Assembly (NCBI GenBank): GCA_036802945.1
Contig: DAIRVG010000170.1
Span: 1 to 12,689 of the forward strand
DNA: 12,689 bases
From: Gp6-AA40 sp036802945
GTDB lineage: Bacteria; Acidobacteriota; Vicinamibacteria; Vicinamibacterales; UBA2999
Reading direction: 5' to 3'
Under the pieces are notes generated by a model. The model saw nothing but the letters and a program-made list of their open reading frames with translations. It was not told the origin of the DNA and made no database searches. Both the position numbers and the translations under genes were made by a program. Within the stretch, counting starts at the first letter, position 1; each line of letters begins with the position of its first letter. Below, in pieces: positions 1 to 6,174 of this stretch.

Positions 1-217
1 ACTCCGCCTTTTTCCGTTCGGATCGGCCCTCCTCTTCAAAGGCGTGCGCACCTTCGCGCTAAAGCCGCTTAACGACGGCTCGACCGATTTTGCTATGGCG
101 GAGCGCTTCTCCGGTCTCATGCTTCCGCTGGTGAAAGGCTCGCTACCCGACTTCGGGCCGGTCTTCGAGCGATATGCCAACGAATTGAAACGCGAAGCGG
201 AACGAGCCGGGCCATGA
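1..217 (+). CDS. SRPBCC-domain protein, C-terminal fragment (5' end outside window)
   Basis: An open frame enters from the left edge (first full codon at base 2) and runs 71 codons to TGA at 215-217. The peptide includes RTFALKPLNDGSTDF and then ERFSGLMLPLVKGSLPDF, followed by a charged C-terminal helix ending in KREAERAGP. This strand-then-long-helix ending matches the C-terminus of START-like SRPBCC (polyketide cyclase/dehydrase) proteins, in which the last helix closes a hydrophobic ligand cavity. The ligand and cellular role cannot be read from this fragment. It is not truncated by a lesion, only by the window edge. A heptamer repeat follows 19 bp after the stop. The family call rests on recall of similar sequences and is fairly secure; no specific function is claimed. 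Confidence 0.75.
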   Translation, partial: LRLFPFGSALLFKGVRTFALKPLNDGSTDFAMAERFSGLMLPLVKGSLPDFGPVFERYANELKREAERAGP

Positions 218-236
218 GTGCAGAACTGCCTCTCCC

Positions 237-305
237 GGGATCCGGGATGCGGGACCCGGGATCCGGGATCCGGGATCCGAGATCCGAGATCCGAGATCGG
301 GATCA
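237..305. repeat. 7-bp degenerate tandem repeat (GGGATCC/GAGATCC type)
   Basis: About ten consecutive 7-bp units: GGGATCC, GGGATGC, GGGACCC, GGGATCC three times, GAGATCC twice, a 6-base variant, then GGGATCA. The array fills the gap between the stop of the SRPBCC gene and the stop of the cytochrome oxidase remnant, whose TGA (303-305, read on the minus strand) lies in the last unit. Many units contain GGATCC, so the array is locally self-complementary and could fold on either strand between these convergent reading frames. The same heptamer style recurs at 9011-9059. Confidence 0.9.
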
Positions 306-593
306 GGGGTTCGCTGGTGTCAGTTGCGCTGCCTGATCGGCTAGCCACGCGTCGAAATCGATCTCCGGAAGCGGGACGCCGCCCGGCGCATTGAGGTTCC
401 CGAACAGCGAGCCGACGAGCGGAACCGCCTTGCCGGGGTAGGCAAGCCGCCAGCGAAAGACGATCGCCAGGCCAAACCCGATCAGCAGGAAGATCAGACT
501 TGTCAGCGCGTACTGAAGCCCGATGACTGTGTGATCGAGGGAGAAGAGGTATTTTCGGAACAAACCCGTTTGGATTCTATAGAATCGCGACAT
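303..593 (-). pseudogene. Cytochrome c oxidase subunit I remnant (N-terminal ~78 residues plus unrelated tail)
   Basis: From ATG at 593-591 the minus strand encodes 96 residues. Residues 13-60 (RKYLFSLDHTVIGLQYALTS, a hydrophobic helix at about 24-46, then WRLAYPGKAVPLVG) look like the N-terminus and first membrane helix of haem-copper oxidase subunit I, including the LDH-x-VIG motif before helix I. A complete subunit I has well over 500 residues with haem and copper His ligands in later helices; none are here. Similarity stops around PLPE (residues 74-77) and the tail IDFDAWLADQAAQ is not subunit I; it faintly recalls the C-terminus of a subunit II. No Shine-Dalgarno precedes the ATG, which overlaps the divergent M61 ATG by 2 bp. 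I read it as a dead fragment. A functional small membrane protein is less likely but not excluded. Confidence 0.6.
573..586 (+). promoter_or_regulatory. Palindromic -10 box for a probably leaderless M61 mRNA
   Basis: GATTCTATAGAATC is a perfect 14-bp palindrome ending 5 nt before the M61 ATG. It contains TAGAAT at 580-585, matching the TAnnnT -10 pattern. A start point about 7 nt downstream of the hexamer falls at the A of the ATG (592), so the transcript would have little or no leader. An in-frame TAG at 580-582 prevents any upstream start, and no Shine-Dalgarno is present. No convincing -35 is visible. The similar string TAGAATC occurs before purE. Confidence 0.5.
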
Positions 594-2406
594 GGCCGCA
601 AAGCATTCCCGACTGCTTGTCGCCCTGTTTCTTATGACGCATGCCGCTGCTGCGGGCGCGCAGACCGCGCCCGAGCCAATCCGATACACGCTGAGTTTCC
701 CGGCCCCCCAGACACATTACGTCGAGGTCACCGCTACGGTTCCAACGGGACGCCGCGCGGATGTCGACCTGATGATGGCCGTCTGGACGCCGGGGTCGTA
801 CCTCGTGCGCGAGTACGCGCGCAACGTGGAGGCGGTAACAGCCGCGGGTCCAGACGGGCGCGCCCTTGACGTCGACAAGTCGAAAAAGAACCACTGGCGC
901 ATCGTCACAGGCGGCGCGCCGTCAATCACGCTGAAGTACCGCCTCTACTGTCGTGAGATGTCGGTGCGCACGAACTGGGTGGAGTCGGACTTCGCGATGA
1001 TCAACGGCGCTCCGACATTCATCACGCTTGCCGATCTGGCGCCGCGGCCGCACGAGGTCATCATCATTCCCGCGCCCGCATGGAAGCGGTCGGTCACCGC
1101 GCTACCTGAGATGGGTGGCGGCGAACATCGTTATCGCGCGCCCGACTACGACACGCTGGTCGATTCCCCGATTGTCGTCGGCAATCCCGCTGTGTACGAC
1201 TTCGTTGTCGACGGGAAGAAGCACTCGCTGGTCAACGTGGGCGAAGGCGGGGTGTTCGACGGCGCCCGCGCAGCCAAGGATCTCGAGACCATCGTCAAGG
1301 AAGATCGCCGCCTCTGGGGCTTCCTGCCGTACGACCGGTACGTGTTCTTCAACATGATCACCGAGTCGGGCGGCGGCCTCGAGCACAAGAACTCCACGCT
1401 GCTCATGACCAACCGCTGGACCACGCGAACGCGCCGCGCGTACCTGTCATGGCTGGAGCTGGCCAGCCACGAGTATTTCCACGCGTGGAACGTGAAGCGG
1501 CTGCGTCCCGCAGAGCTCGGCCCGTTCAACTACGAGGACGAGAACATCACGCGCAGCCTGTGGATTGCCGAAGGCTTTACCGACTACTACGCCGAGCTGC
1601 AGGTGCATCGCGCCGGCTTGTCGACGCGCGATGAATACCTCGAAGGTCTGTCGAACGCGATCGAGGCGCTCCAGACGACGCCCGGGCGTCTCGTGCAGTC
1701 GGCAGAGATGGCCTCGTTCGACGCGTGGATCAAGTACTACCGACCCGATGAGAATTCCCCGAACACATCGATCAGCTACTACACGAAAGGCACGGTCATC
1801 GCGTTTCTGCTCGATGCCAAGATCCGCAAGGAAACGGCGAAGTCACTCGACGACGTGATGCGCGCGGAATACGAGCGCTTCTCGGGGGCGAAAGGCTACA
1901 CGCCAGAGGAATTTCGTCTCGAGGCTGAGAAAGTCACCGGCATCAGCCTGAAGCAATTCTGGGATGCCGCCGTCGAGAGTACTGCCGAGCTCAATTACTC
2001 GGAAGCGCTCGACACGTTCGGCCTGCGCTTCAAGCCAGTCCCGCCGCCGGTGGCCGACCGGCCGGCGAAGACATGGCTCGGTATCACGACCCGCAACGAC
2101 AACGGCCGGCTTGTGGTCACACAGGTGCAGCGAGGGTCCCCGGCCGATGTCGCCGGTATCAACGTCGACGACGAGATTCTCGCCATCGACGATTTTCGCG
2201 TCCGCGCGGATCGTTTCGAAAACCGGCTCGAGCAGTACAAGCCTGGCGACAAGGTCTCGGTCCTCGTCGCGCGCCGCGAACAGCTGTTGAAAGTCGATGT
2301 GCCCCTTATGAGTGAGCCGGTCAGGAGCTGGCGCCTCGAGGTAAACCCGAACGCCACGGAGATTCAGCGCCGCGAGCTTGAGGCGTGGCTGCGGGGACAG
2401 TCATGA
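592..2406 (+). CDS. Secreted M61-family metallopeptidase (glycyl aminopeptidase type) with C-terminal PDZ domain
   Basis: 604 residues. A signal peptide (about 1-24, ending AAAAGAQ) directs export. An N-terminal beta-rich domain precedes a thermolysin-like catalytic domain. The zinc motif HEYFH is at 293-297 (His293, Glu294, His297). The third ligand is expected to be Glu327 in WIAEGFTDYY, and the family motif GGGLEHKNST surrounds Glu264-His265. A PDZ domain spans about 495-575 (WLGI, GSPADVAGINVDDEILAI). This is the standard full-length M61 architecture, whose known members cleave N-terminal Gly or Ala from peptides. Location is likely periplasmic. The ATG at 592 is the first start after an in-frame stop at 580 and has no Shine-Dalgarno, suggesting leaderless translation. 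The lyase gene follows after 4 nt, so the two are probably co-transcribed. All catalytic residues are present. The family is certain; the natural substrate is not. Confidence 0.95.
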   Translation: MAAKHSRLLVALFLMTHAAAAGAQTAPEPIRYTLSFPAPQTHYVEVTATVPTGRRADVDLMMAVWTPGSYLVREYARNVEAVTAAGPDGRALDVDKSKKNHWRIVTGGAPSITLKYRLYCREMSVRTNWVESDFAMINGAPTFITLADLAPRPHEVIIIPAPAWKRSVTALPEMGGGEHRYRAPDYDTLVDSPIVVGNPAVYDFVVDGKKHSLVNVGEGGVFDGARAAKDLETIVKEDRRLWGFLPYDRYVFFNMITESGGGLEHKNSTLLMTNRWTTRTRRAYLSWLELASHEYFHAWNVKRLRPAELGPFNYEDENITRSLWIAEGFTDYYAELQVHRAGLSTRDEYLEGLSNAIEALQTTPGRLVQSAEMASFDAWIKYYRPDENSPNTSISYYTKGTVIAFLLDAKIRKETAKSLDDVMRAEYERFSGAKGYTPEEFRLEAEKVTGISLKQFWDAAVESTAELNYSEALDTFGLRFKPVPPPVADRPAKTWLGITTRNDNGRLVVTQVQRGSPADVAGINVDDEILAIDDFRVRADRFENRLEQYKPGDKVSVLVARREQLLKVDVPLMSEPVRSWRLEVNPNATEIQRRELEAWLRGQS

Positions 2407-2410
2407 GGCG

Positions 2411-3865
2411 ATGACGTTCGATCCCGAGTACATCTCGCAGGTGCTCAGCGAGAACTTCGAGGATGCGAAGACCCTGTTCCTGTCGCCGCTGATCGCCATC
2501 CATTACGCGCATCTCGTGATGCTGCGCGAGCGCGACATCATCAACTCCGCCGACGCGCGTGCCCTGCGCGAGGGGCTCGATTCCATTTCGCTCAGCGACG
2601 TGAAGGCCGCGCCGTATGACGCGACCTGCGAGGACCTGTTCTTCTACGTCGATCGGATTCTCGTGAAGTCGTGCGGTGAGGCGGTGGCCGGTCGCCTTCA
2701 CACCGCACGCAGCCGCAACGACATCGACATGACGATGTACCGGATGCGGCAGCGGGAGTTCATCGCGGCGCTGATCGGCGCCGTACTGGAGCTCCGCGAG
2801 GCGCTGCTCGATCTGGCGCAGCGTCACCGCGACACGCTCTTCGCCGCGCACACGCACACACAGCCGGCGCAGCCAACGACGATCGCGCACTACCTCCTGG
2901 GAGTTGTCGAGCAGCTCGAGCGGGATGTGACGAGGCTCCGCGCAGCGTTTGCGTGCACGAACCGGAGCCCGCTCGGCTCGTGTGCCATCACTGGCACCGG
3001 TTTCCCAATTGATCGCCAGGCCACGAGCGACCTGCTCGGCTTCGACGCGCCCACCGGCAATACCTACGGCAGCATTGCCACCGTCGACTACCTGCTCGAA
3101 AGCGTGTCCGCTACGAATGTCATGCTTGCCGGCCTGGGCCGCGTCGTCCACGACCTGTTGCTGTGGTGCACCATCGAATTCGGATACCTGAGGCTGGCGG
3201 AAGGCCTGGTGCAGGGGAGCAGCATCATGCCGCAGAAGCGGAACCCCGTTGCGCTCGAGCATGCGCGCGCGATCGCCAGCAAAGCGCTCGGACAGGGGAT
3301 GGCGATCATCACCAGCGTCCACAATACGCCCTTCGGCGACATCGTCGATACCGAGGACGATCTCCAGCCGCTGGTGGCGTCGACGTTCCGCGACGCGCTG
3401 CGCGCGGTCGCCCTTGTCGCCGCGTCGATGCGCGGGGCGGAGTTCGATGTTGCGAAGCTGGAATCCCGAGCCGCCGAAGGCGGGACGACGCTGACCGAGC
3501 TTGCGGATCACCTGGTGCGCGGCCACAAGATTCCGTTCGGTACTGCGCACACAATCGCCGCGCAGTTTCTGCAGCTGCGGCGCGAGGAGCCGGACGTGTT
3601 ACCCGGTGCGACGCTGGCTCGCGTCTCCGCCGACATGCTGGGAGCGCCGCTGCAGTATCAGGACGAAGAGATCGCGCGGATCACGAGCCCGCGTCATTTC
3701 GTCGAAGTGCGCCGCACGCCGGGCGGCCCCGCTCCGGCCGAGACGACGCGCGCGATCGCGCTGTCGCGGGACGTGCTCGGCCGCGATCGCGCCTGGCTCG
3801 ACAAGACGCACGAGGCGCTGCGCGATGCCGACGCGCGCCGCCGCCAGCGGAGTCAAATGCTCTGA
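2411..3865 (+). CDS. argH: Argininosuccinate lyase-like enzyme (aspartase/fumarase superfamily)
   Basis: 484 residues from ATG 2411. The frame stays open 11 codons further upstream, into the M61 gene, but the internal start gives MTFDPEYISQVLSENFEDAK and has TGAGG overlapping the M61 stop as a possible ribosome site. Superfamily signatures are present: SRND at 101-104, THTQPAQP around His149, SPLGSCAITGTGFPIDR, and the mobile loop GSSIMPQKRNP at 269-279 with the probable catalytic serine at 270 or 271. Family chemistry is beta-elimination releasing fumarate from argininosuccinate. The motifs differ from textbook ArgH (SRNDQ, MPQKKNP): here they read SRNDID and MPQKRNP, as in a divergent ArgH-like subgroup I recall from several phyla. 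No other arginine gene is nearby; the partner is a peptidase. It may be the cell's ArgH or a paralogue with another fumarate-adduct substrate. Family confidence is high, substrate moderate. Confidence 0.85.
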   Translation: MTFDPEYISQVLSENFEDAKTLFLSPLIAIHYAHLVMLRERDIINSADARALREGLDSISLSDVKAAPYDATCEDLFFYVDRILVKSCGEAVAGRLHTARSRNDIDMTMYRMRQREFIAALIGAVLELREALLDLAQRHRDTLFAAHTHTQPAQPTTIAHYLLGVVEQLERDVTRLRAAFACTNRSPLGSCAITGTGFPIDRQATSDLLGFDAPTGNTYGSIATVDYLLESVSATNVMLAGLGRVVHDLLLWCTIEFGYLRLAEGLVQGSSIMPQKRNPVALEHARAIASKALGQGMAIITSVHNTPFGDIVDTEDDLQPLVASTFRDALRAVALVAASMRGAEFDVAKLESRAAEGGTTLTELADHLVRGHKIPFGTAHTIAAQFLQLRREEPDVLPGATLARVSADMLGAPLQYQDEEIARITSPRHFVEVRRTPGGPAPAETTRAIALSRDVLGRDRAWLDKTHEALRDADARRRQRSQML

Positions 3866-3882
3866 GGCTTGCGACCGTTCCT

Positions 3883-3946
3883 GAGACGGGCCACGGAGGA
3901 ACGGAGAACGGAGAAAACAAATTCAGACTCCGTGGGTCCGTGTCTC
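3883..3946. terminator. Inverted CACGGAG repeat between convergent genes, possible bidirectional terminator
   Basis: CCACGGAG (3891-3898) pairs perfectly with CTCCGTGG (3928-3935), and the outer GAGAC (3883-3887) pairs with GTCTC (3942-3946). The space between holds further GGAACGGAGAACGGAGA units, so this is a degenerate short-repeat element as well as a hairpin. It sits where the lyase (+) and permease (-) genes converge, an appropriate place for a shared terminator. There is no clean U-run after either arm, so intrinsic termination is an inference. The right arm is also coding: it encodes the end of the permease. Confidence 0.55.
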
Positions 3947-5359
3947 GGTCGCTTGTCTTTGTCTAATCCAGAACAGCACCGTCCCAACGACTACGACGAG
4001 AATCGCGAGTCGAATCGATTCAATCGACTTGGGCCGCATCACCACTGTGTAGATGTAGCCCAGGAACGCGAGGATGGCGGGCAGCGGATAGAGCCACATC
4101 CTGAACGGCCGCGGGAAATCGGGGCGGCGTGTTCGCAGGACGATGATCCCGATTGTCTGCGCGAGGAACTGCACGACGATGCGAATCACGACGAGCGCGG
4201 TGACGACATCGGCAAGACGGAAGAGGCAGAACACGATCGCGGCGGAGCCAAGCACGAGGAGCGAGACATGCGGGAAATGGTGCTTCGGGTGAACGCGCGC
4301 GAAGACGGGAAAGTAGTCGCCGTCGACTGCCGCCGCATATGGCACGCGCGAGTAGCCGAGCAGCAGTGAGAACACCGAGGCAAAGGCCGTCCACAGCATA
4401 AGGATCGTCACCACGACGGCCGCTCGCGGACCCCAGATGCGGGCCATGAAGTCCGACGCGATGAAGCTCGACTTCTCGACGTCCTGCCACGGCATCGCAC
4501 CGAGGATCGAGATGTTCATCGCCAGGTACATCGCGGCGACGCCGGCAATCGACAGCAGGATCGCGCGCGGAATCACGCGGCCCGGATCGCGGATCTCGGC
4601 GCCCAGATAGCAGACGTTGTAGTAGCCCCAGTAGTCATACACTGCGATCAGCAGCGCAGCGCCCAGGCCGGTAAAAAACGCGGGGGAGAGATCCCACGCG
4701 CCCGCGGGAAAGCTGAACGCCTGCGCCGCGTTGAAGTGCGTGAGGCCCGTCCCGATGATCCAGAGCGTCGTGCCGATCACGCCAATCCACAAGAACGCCG
4801 CCATGCGGCCGATCACAGTGATGCGGCGATAGAGAAGCAGCACGGCGAACGCGGCAACGCCCATCGCGAGGAACGTGCCGCGGGTGATCGTGAACTCGAT
4901 GACCGGCGCGCCGATCCCGGGAATCGGCAGCGGAATCTTCTGCGACGTGATCGTCTGCGCCAGCGACGGCCACAGATACGACGCGTATTGCGCGAAGCCG
5001 ATGCAGCCCGACGCCATCGACAGCGGCGCGCTGAACGTCAGCTGAAACACGAACAGGAACGACAGCCAGCGCCCCGCCTTTCCGGGATACATGGCGCGAA
5101 GGTAGCGCACTGGCCCGCCCGCCTCCGGCATCGCCGCGCCAAGCTCGGCCCAGACCATCCCGTCGCACACGACCAGCACCGCGCCGAGGATCCATCCCAG
5201 CATCGCCTGCGGTCCGTGCATCGTCGCGATCATCAGCGGGATCGTGATGAACGGACCGACGCCGATCATGTCGATCATGTTCAGCGCCGTGGCCTGCGCG
5301 AGGCCGATGCCGCGGACAAGATGGTCTTTCGGTTCGCTTCGCGTGACGGTGTCTGACAC
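3923..5359 (-). CDS. APC-superfamily amino-acid permease
   Basis: 478 residues from GTG at 5359-5357 (MSDTVTRSEPKDHLVRGIGL). The protein is strongly hydrophobic, with about 12 predicted membrane helices. Helix 1 contains MIGVGPFITIP (31-41), the unwound glycine-containing substrate site typical of APC transporters. ELGAAMPEAGGPVRYLR (72-88) is the conserved segment at the end of helix 2 and the following loop. It should be a cytoplasmic-membrane secondary transporter of amino acids or related amines; the substrate cannot be assigned. The gene is divergent from the asparaginase, sharing a 112-bp region, which suggests linked use in amino-acid uptake and breakdown. Upstream on its strand are a weak GGATCTGGGG ribosome-site candidate and TGATAGT as a possible -10. 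The last eight residues, TETRTHGV, are encoded by the CACGGAG repeat, so the natural C-terminus seems to have been replaced or extended by it. Confidence 0.93.
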   Translation of the reverse strand: MSDTVTRSEPKDHLVRGIGLAQATALNMIDMIGVGPFITIPLMIATMHGPQAMLGWILGAVLVVCDGMVWAELGAAMPEAGGPVRYLRAMYPGKAGRWLSFLFVFQLTFSAPLSMASGCIGFAQYASYLWPSLAQTITSQKIPLPIPGIGAPVIEFTITRGTFLAMGVAAFAVLLLYRRITVIGRMAAFLWIGVIGTTLWIIGTGLTHFNAAQAFSFPAGAWDLSPAFFTGLGAALLIAVYDYWGYYNVCYLGAEIRDPGRVIPRAILLSIAGVAAMYLAMNISILGAMPWQDVEKSSFIASDFMARIWGPRAAVVVTILMLWTAFASVFSLLLGYSRVPYAAAVDGDYFPVFARVHPKHHFPHVSLLVLGSAAIVFCLFRLADVVTALVVIRIVVQFLAQTIGIIVLRTRRPDFPRPFRMWLYPLPAILAFLGYIYTVVMRPKSIESIRLAILVVVVGTVLFWIRQRQATETRTHGV

Positions 5360-5391
5360 GCCCCAGATCCTACCTTCTCCGGTACTATCAA

Positions 5392-5467
5392 ACCGTCTGC
5401 CTGTCTACCGTCTACTGTCTTCGGTCCTGCCAGGACGGTAGCCTGTAGTCGGAAGACGATAGTCGGG
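5392..5467. repeat. Degenerate CCGTCTA-type repeat forming an imperfect hairpin
   Basis: The left half holds approximate 7-8 bp units (CCGTCTG, CTGTCTA, CCGTCTA, CTGTCTT) and the right half their rough complements (GACGGTAG, TGTAGTCGG, GAAGACGATAG). The centre is a perfect GTCCTG-C-CAGGAC, and GTCTTC (5417-5422) pairs with GAAGAC (5452-5457). It fills most of the divergent intergenic region between permease and asparaginase and ends against the asparaginase ribosome site GGGAGG (5465-5470). It could therefore affect expression of either gene, but nothing proves a regulatory role. Confidence 0.65.
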
Positions 5468-5471
5468 AGGC

Positions 5472-5960
5472 GTGGTGATTCGCATCTTCGTGACGGGCGG
5501 GACCTTCGACAAGACGTACGACGAAATCCGCGGACAGCTCTCGTTCGGTGACACGCACCTGCCCGAGATGCTGCGGCTGGGGCGCTCGCGCGCCGACGTC
5601 GCGATTCGTACATTGATGATGATCGACAGCCTACAGATGACCGATGCCGATCGTGAGTTGATCGTGCACAATTGCCAGCAGTGCGATGAATCGTGCATCG
5701 TCATCACACACGGCACCGACACGATGGTGGAGACGGCGGCCGCACTGGCGCGCGGCGTGACAGAGAAGACGATCGTGTTGACCGGGGCGATGATCCCCTA
5801 CGCGTTCGGCAGCTCGGACGGGTTGTTCAACCTCGGGAGCGCACTCTCACTCGTGCAGGTGCTGCCGACGGGCGTCTACATCGCCATGAACGGACGGCAC
5901 TTCGAGTGGGACAAGGTCATGAAGAACAGGGAAACTGGCGTGTTTGAGCCATTGAGTTAA
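5472..5960 (+). CDS. Single-domain L-asparaginase-like protein
   Basis: 162 residues matching the N-terminal catalytic domain of bacterial asparaginases. The first catalytic threonine is in FVTGGTFDK (Thr11). The second motif is VITHGTDTMVETA (Thr82, Asp83), and Lys99 in EKTIVLTGAMIPYAFGSSDG corresponds to the conserved active-site lysine. Known type I/II enzymes have about 330 residues, with a C-terminal domain completing the subunit interface; here translation stops after FEPLS. I recall stand-alone proteins of about this length with the same ending in several phyla, so it looks complete rather than broken, and nothing asparaginase-like follows the TAA. The expected reaction is hydrolysis of asparagine to aspartate and ammonia in the cytoplasm, but activity of the one-domain form is uncertain. 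Two tandem GTG starts exist; 5475 gives better spacing from GGGAGG (5465-5470) than 5472. Divergent from the permease. Confidence 0.85.
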   Translation: MVIRIFVTGGTFDKTYDEIRGQLSFGDTHLPEMLRLGRSRADVAIRTLMMIDSLQMTDADRELIVHNCQQCDESCIVITHGTDTMVETAAALARGVTEKTIVLTGAMIPYAFGSSDGLFNLGSALSLVQVLPTGVYIAMNGRHFEWDKVMKNRETGVFEPLS

Positions 5961-5980
5961 TCGGGAACGCCAATCACTTC

Positions 5981-6145
5981 CACGAGCCCCGGAGACACAG
6001 AGACACGGAGAAATCACGAGTTGATTTGGAGCCATTCGTCATGCGACGCGAATGCCCTGCGACCCATGACGGATCCCTGTCGGGCGGGAATGACGTAGGC
6101 ATCCCATGCATTCTTGAGCACGAAGCACATGTGTCTCCGTGGCCC
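5981..6145. repeat. Compound palindromic element bounded by inverted CACGGAGACAC-type arms
   Basis: This covers most of the 214-bp gap between the convergent asparaginase and M16 genes; I see no gene in it. The left arm (about 5984-6010) reads GCCCCGGAGACACAGAGAC and continues ACGGAG. The right arm (about 6124-6145) is its approximate complement, TGTGTCTCCGTGGCCCG. Between the arms are nested inverted pairs: CATTCG/CGAATG (around 6033-6054), CGTCATG/CATGACG (around 6037-6071) and GAATGC/GCATTC. The layout resembles a small non-autonomous mobile repeat or a REP/MITE-like bidirectional terminator. No target-site duplication is obvious. Confidence 0.6.
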
Positions 6146-6174
6146 GTATTCAGTGAAGGTTGCCGCGAATCACA

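Noticed and set aside
237..305. CRISPR array
   Set aside because: The units are contiguous 7-mers without spacers, and no cas gene is present.
2378..2410. Earlier start for the lyase gene, overlapping M61 by 29 bp
   Set aside because: The extra residues are not family-like, and ATG 2411 sits right after the M61 stop with a possible TGAGG ribosome site.
2321..3550. 409-codon open frame antisense to the lyase gene
   Set aside because: It mirrors a strong gene in GC-rich DNA, is rich in Arg/Ala/Gly, and shows no domain or ribosome site; a codon-bias shadow.
5961..6174. Remains of an asparaginase C-terminal domain or a small gene in the gap
   Set aside because: No frame continues the asparaginase sequence; the gap is explained by palindromic repeat units.
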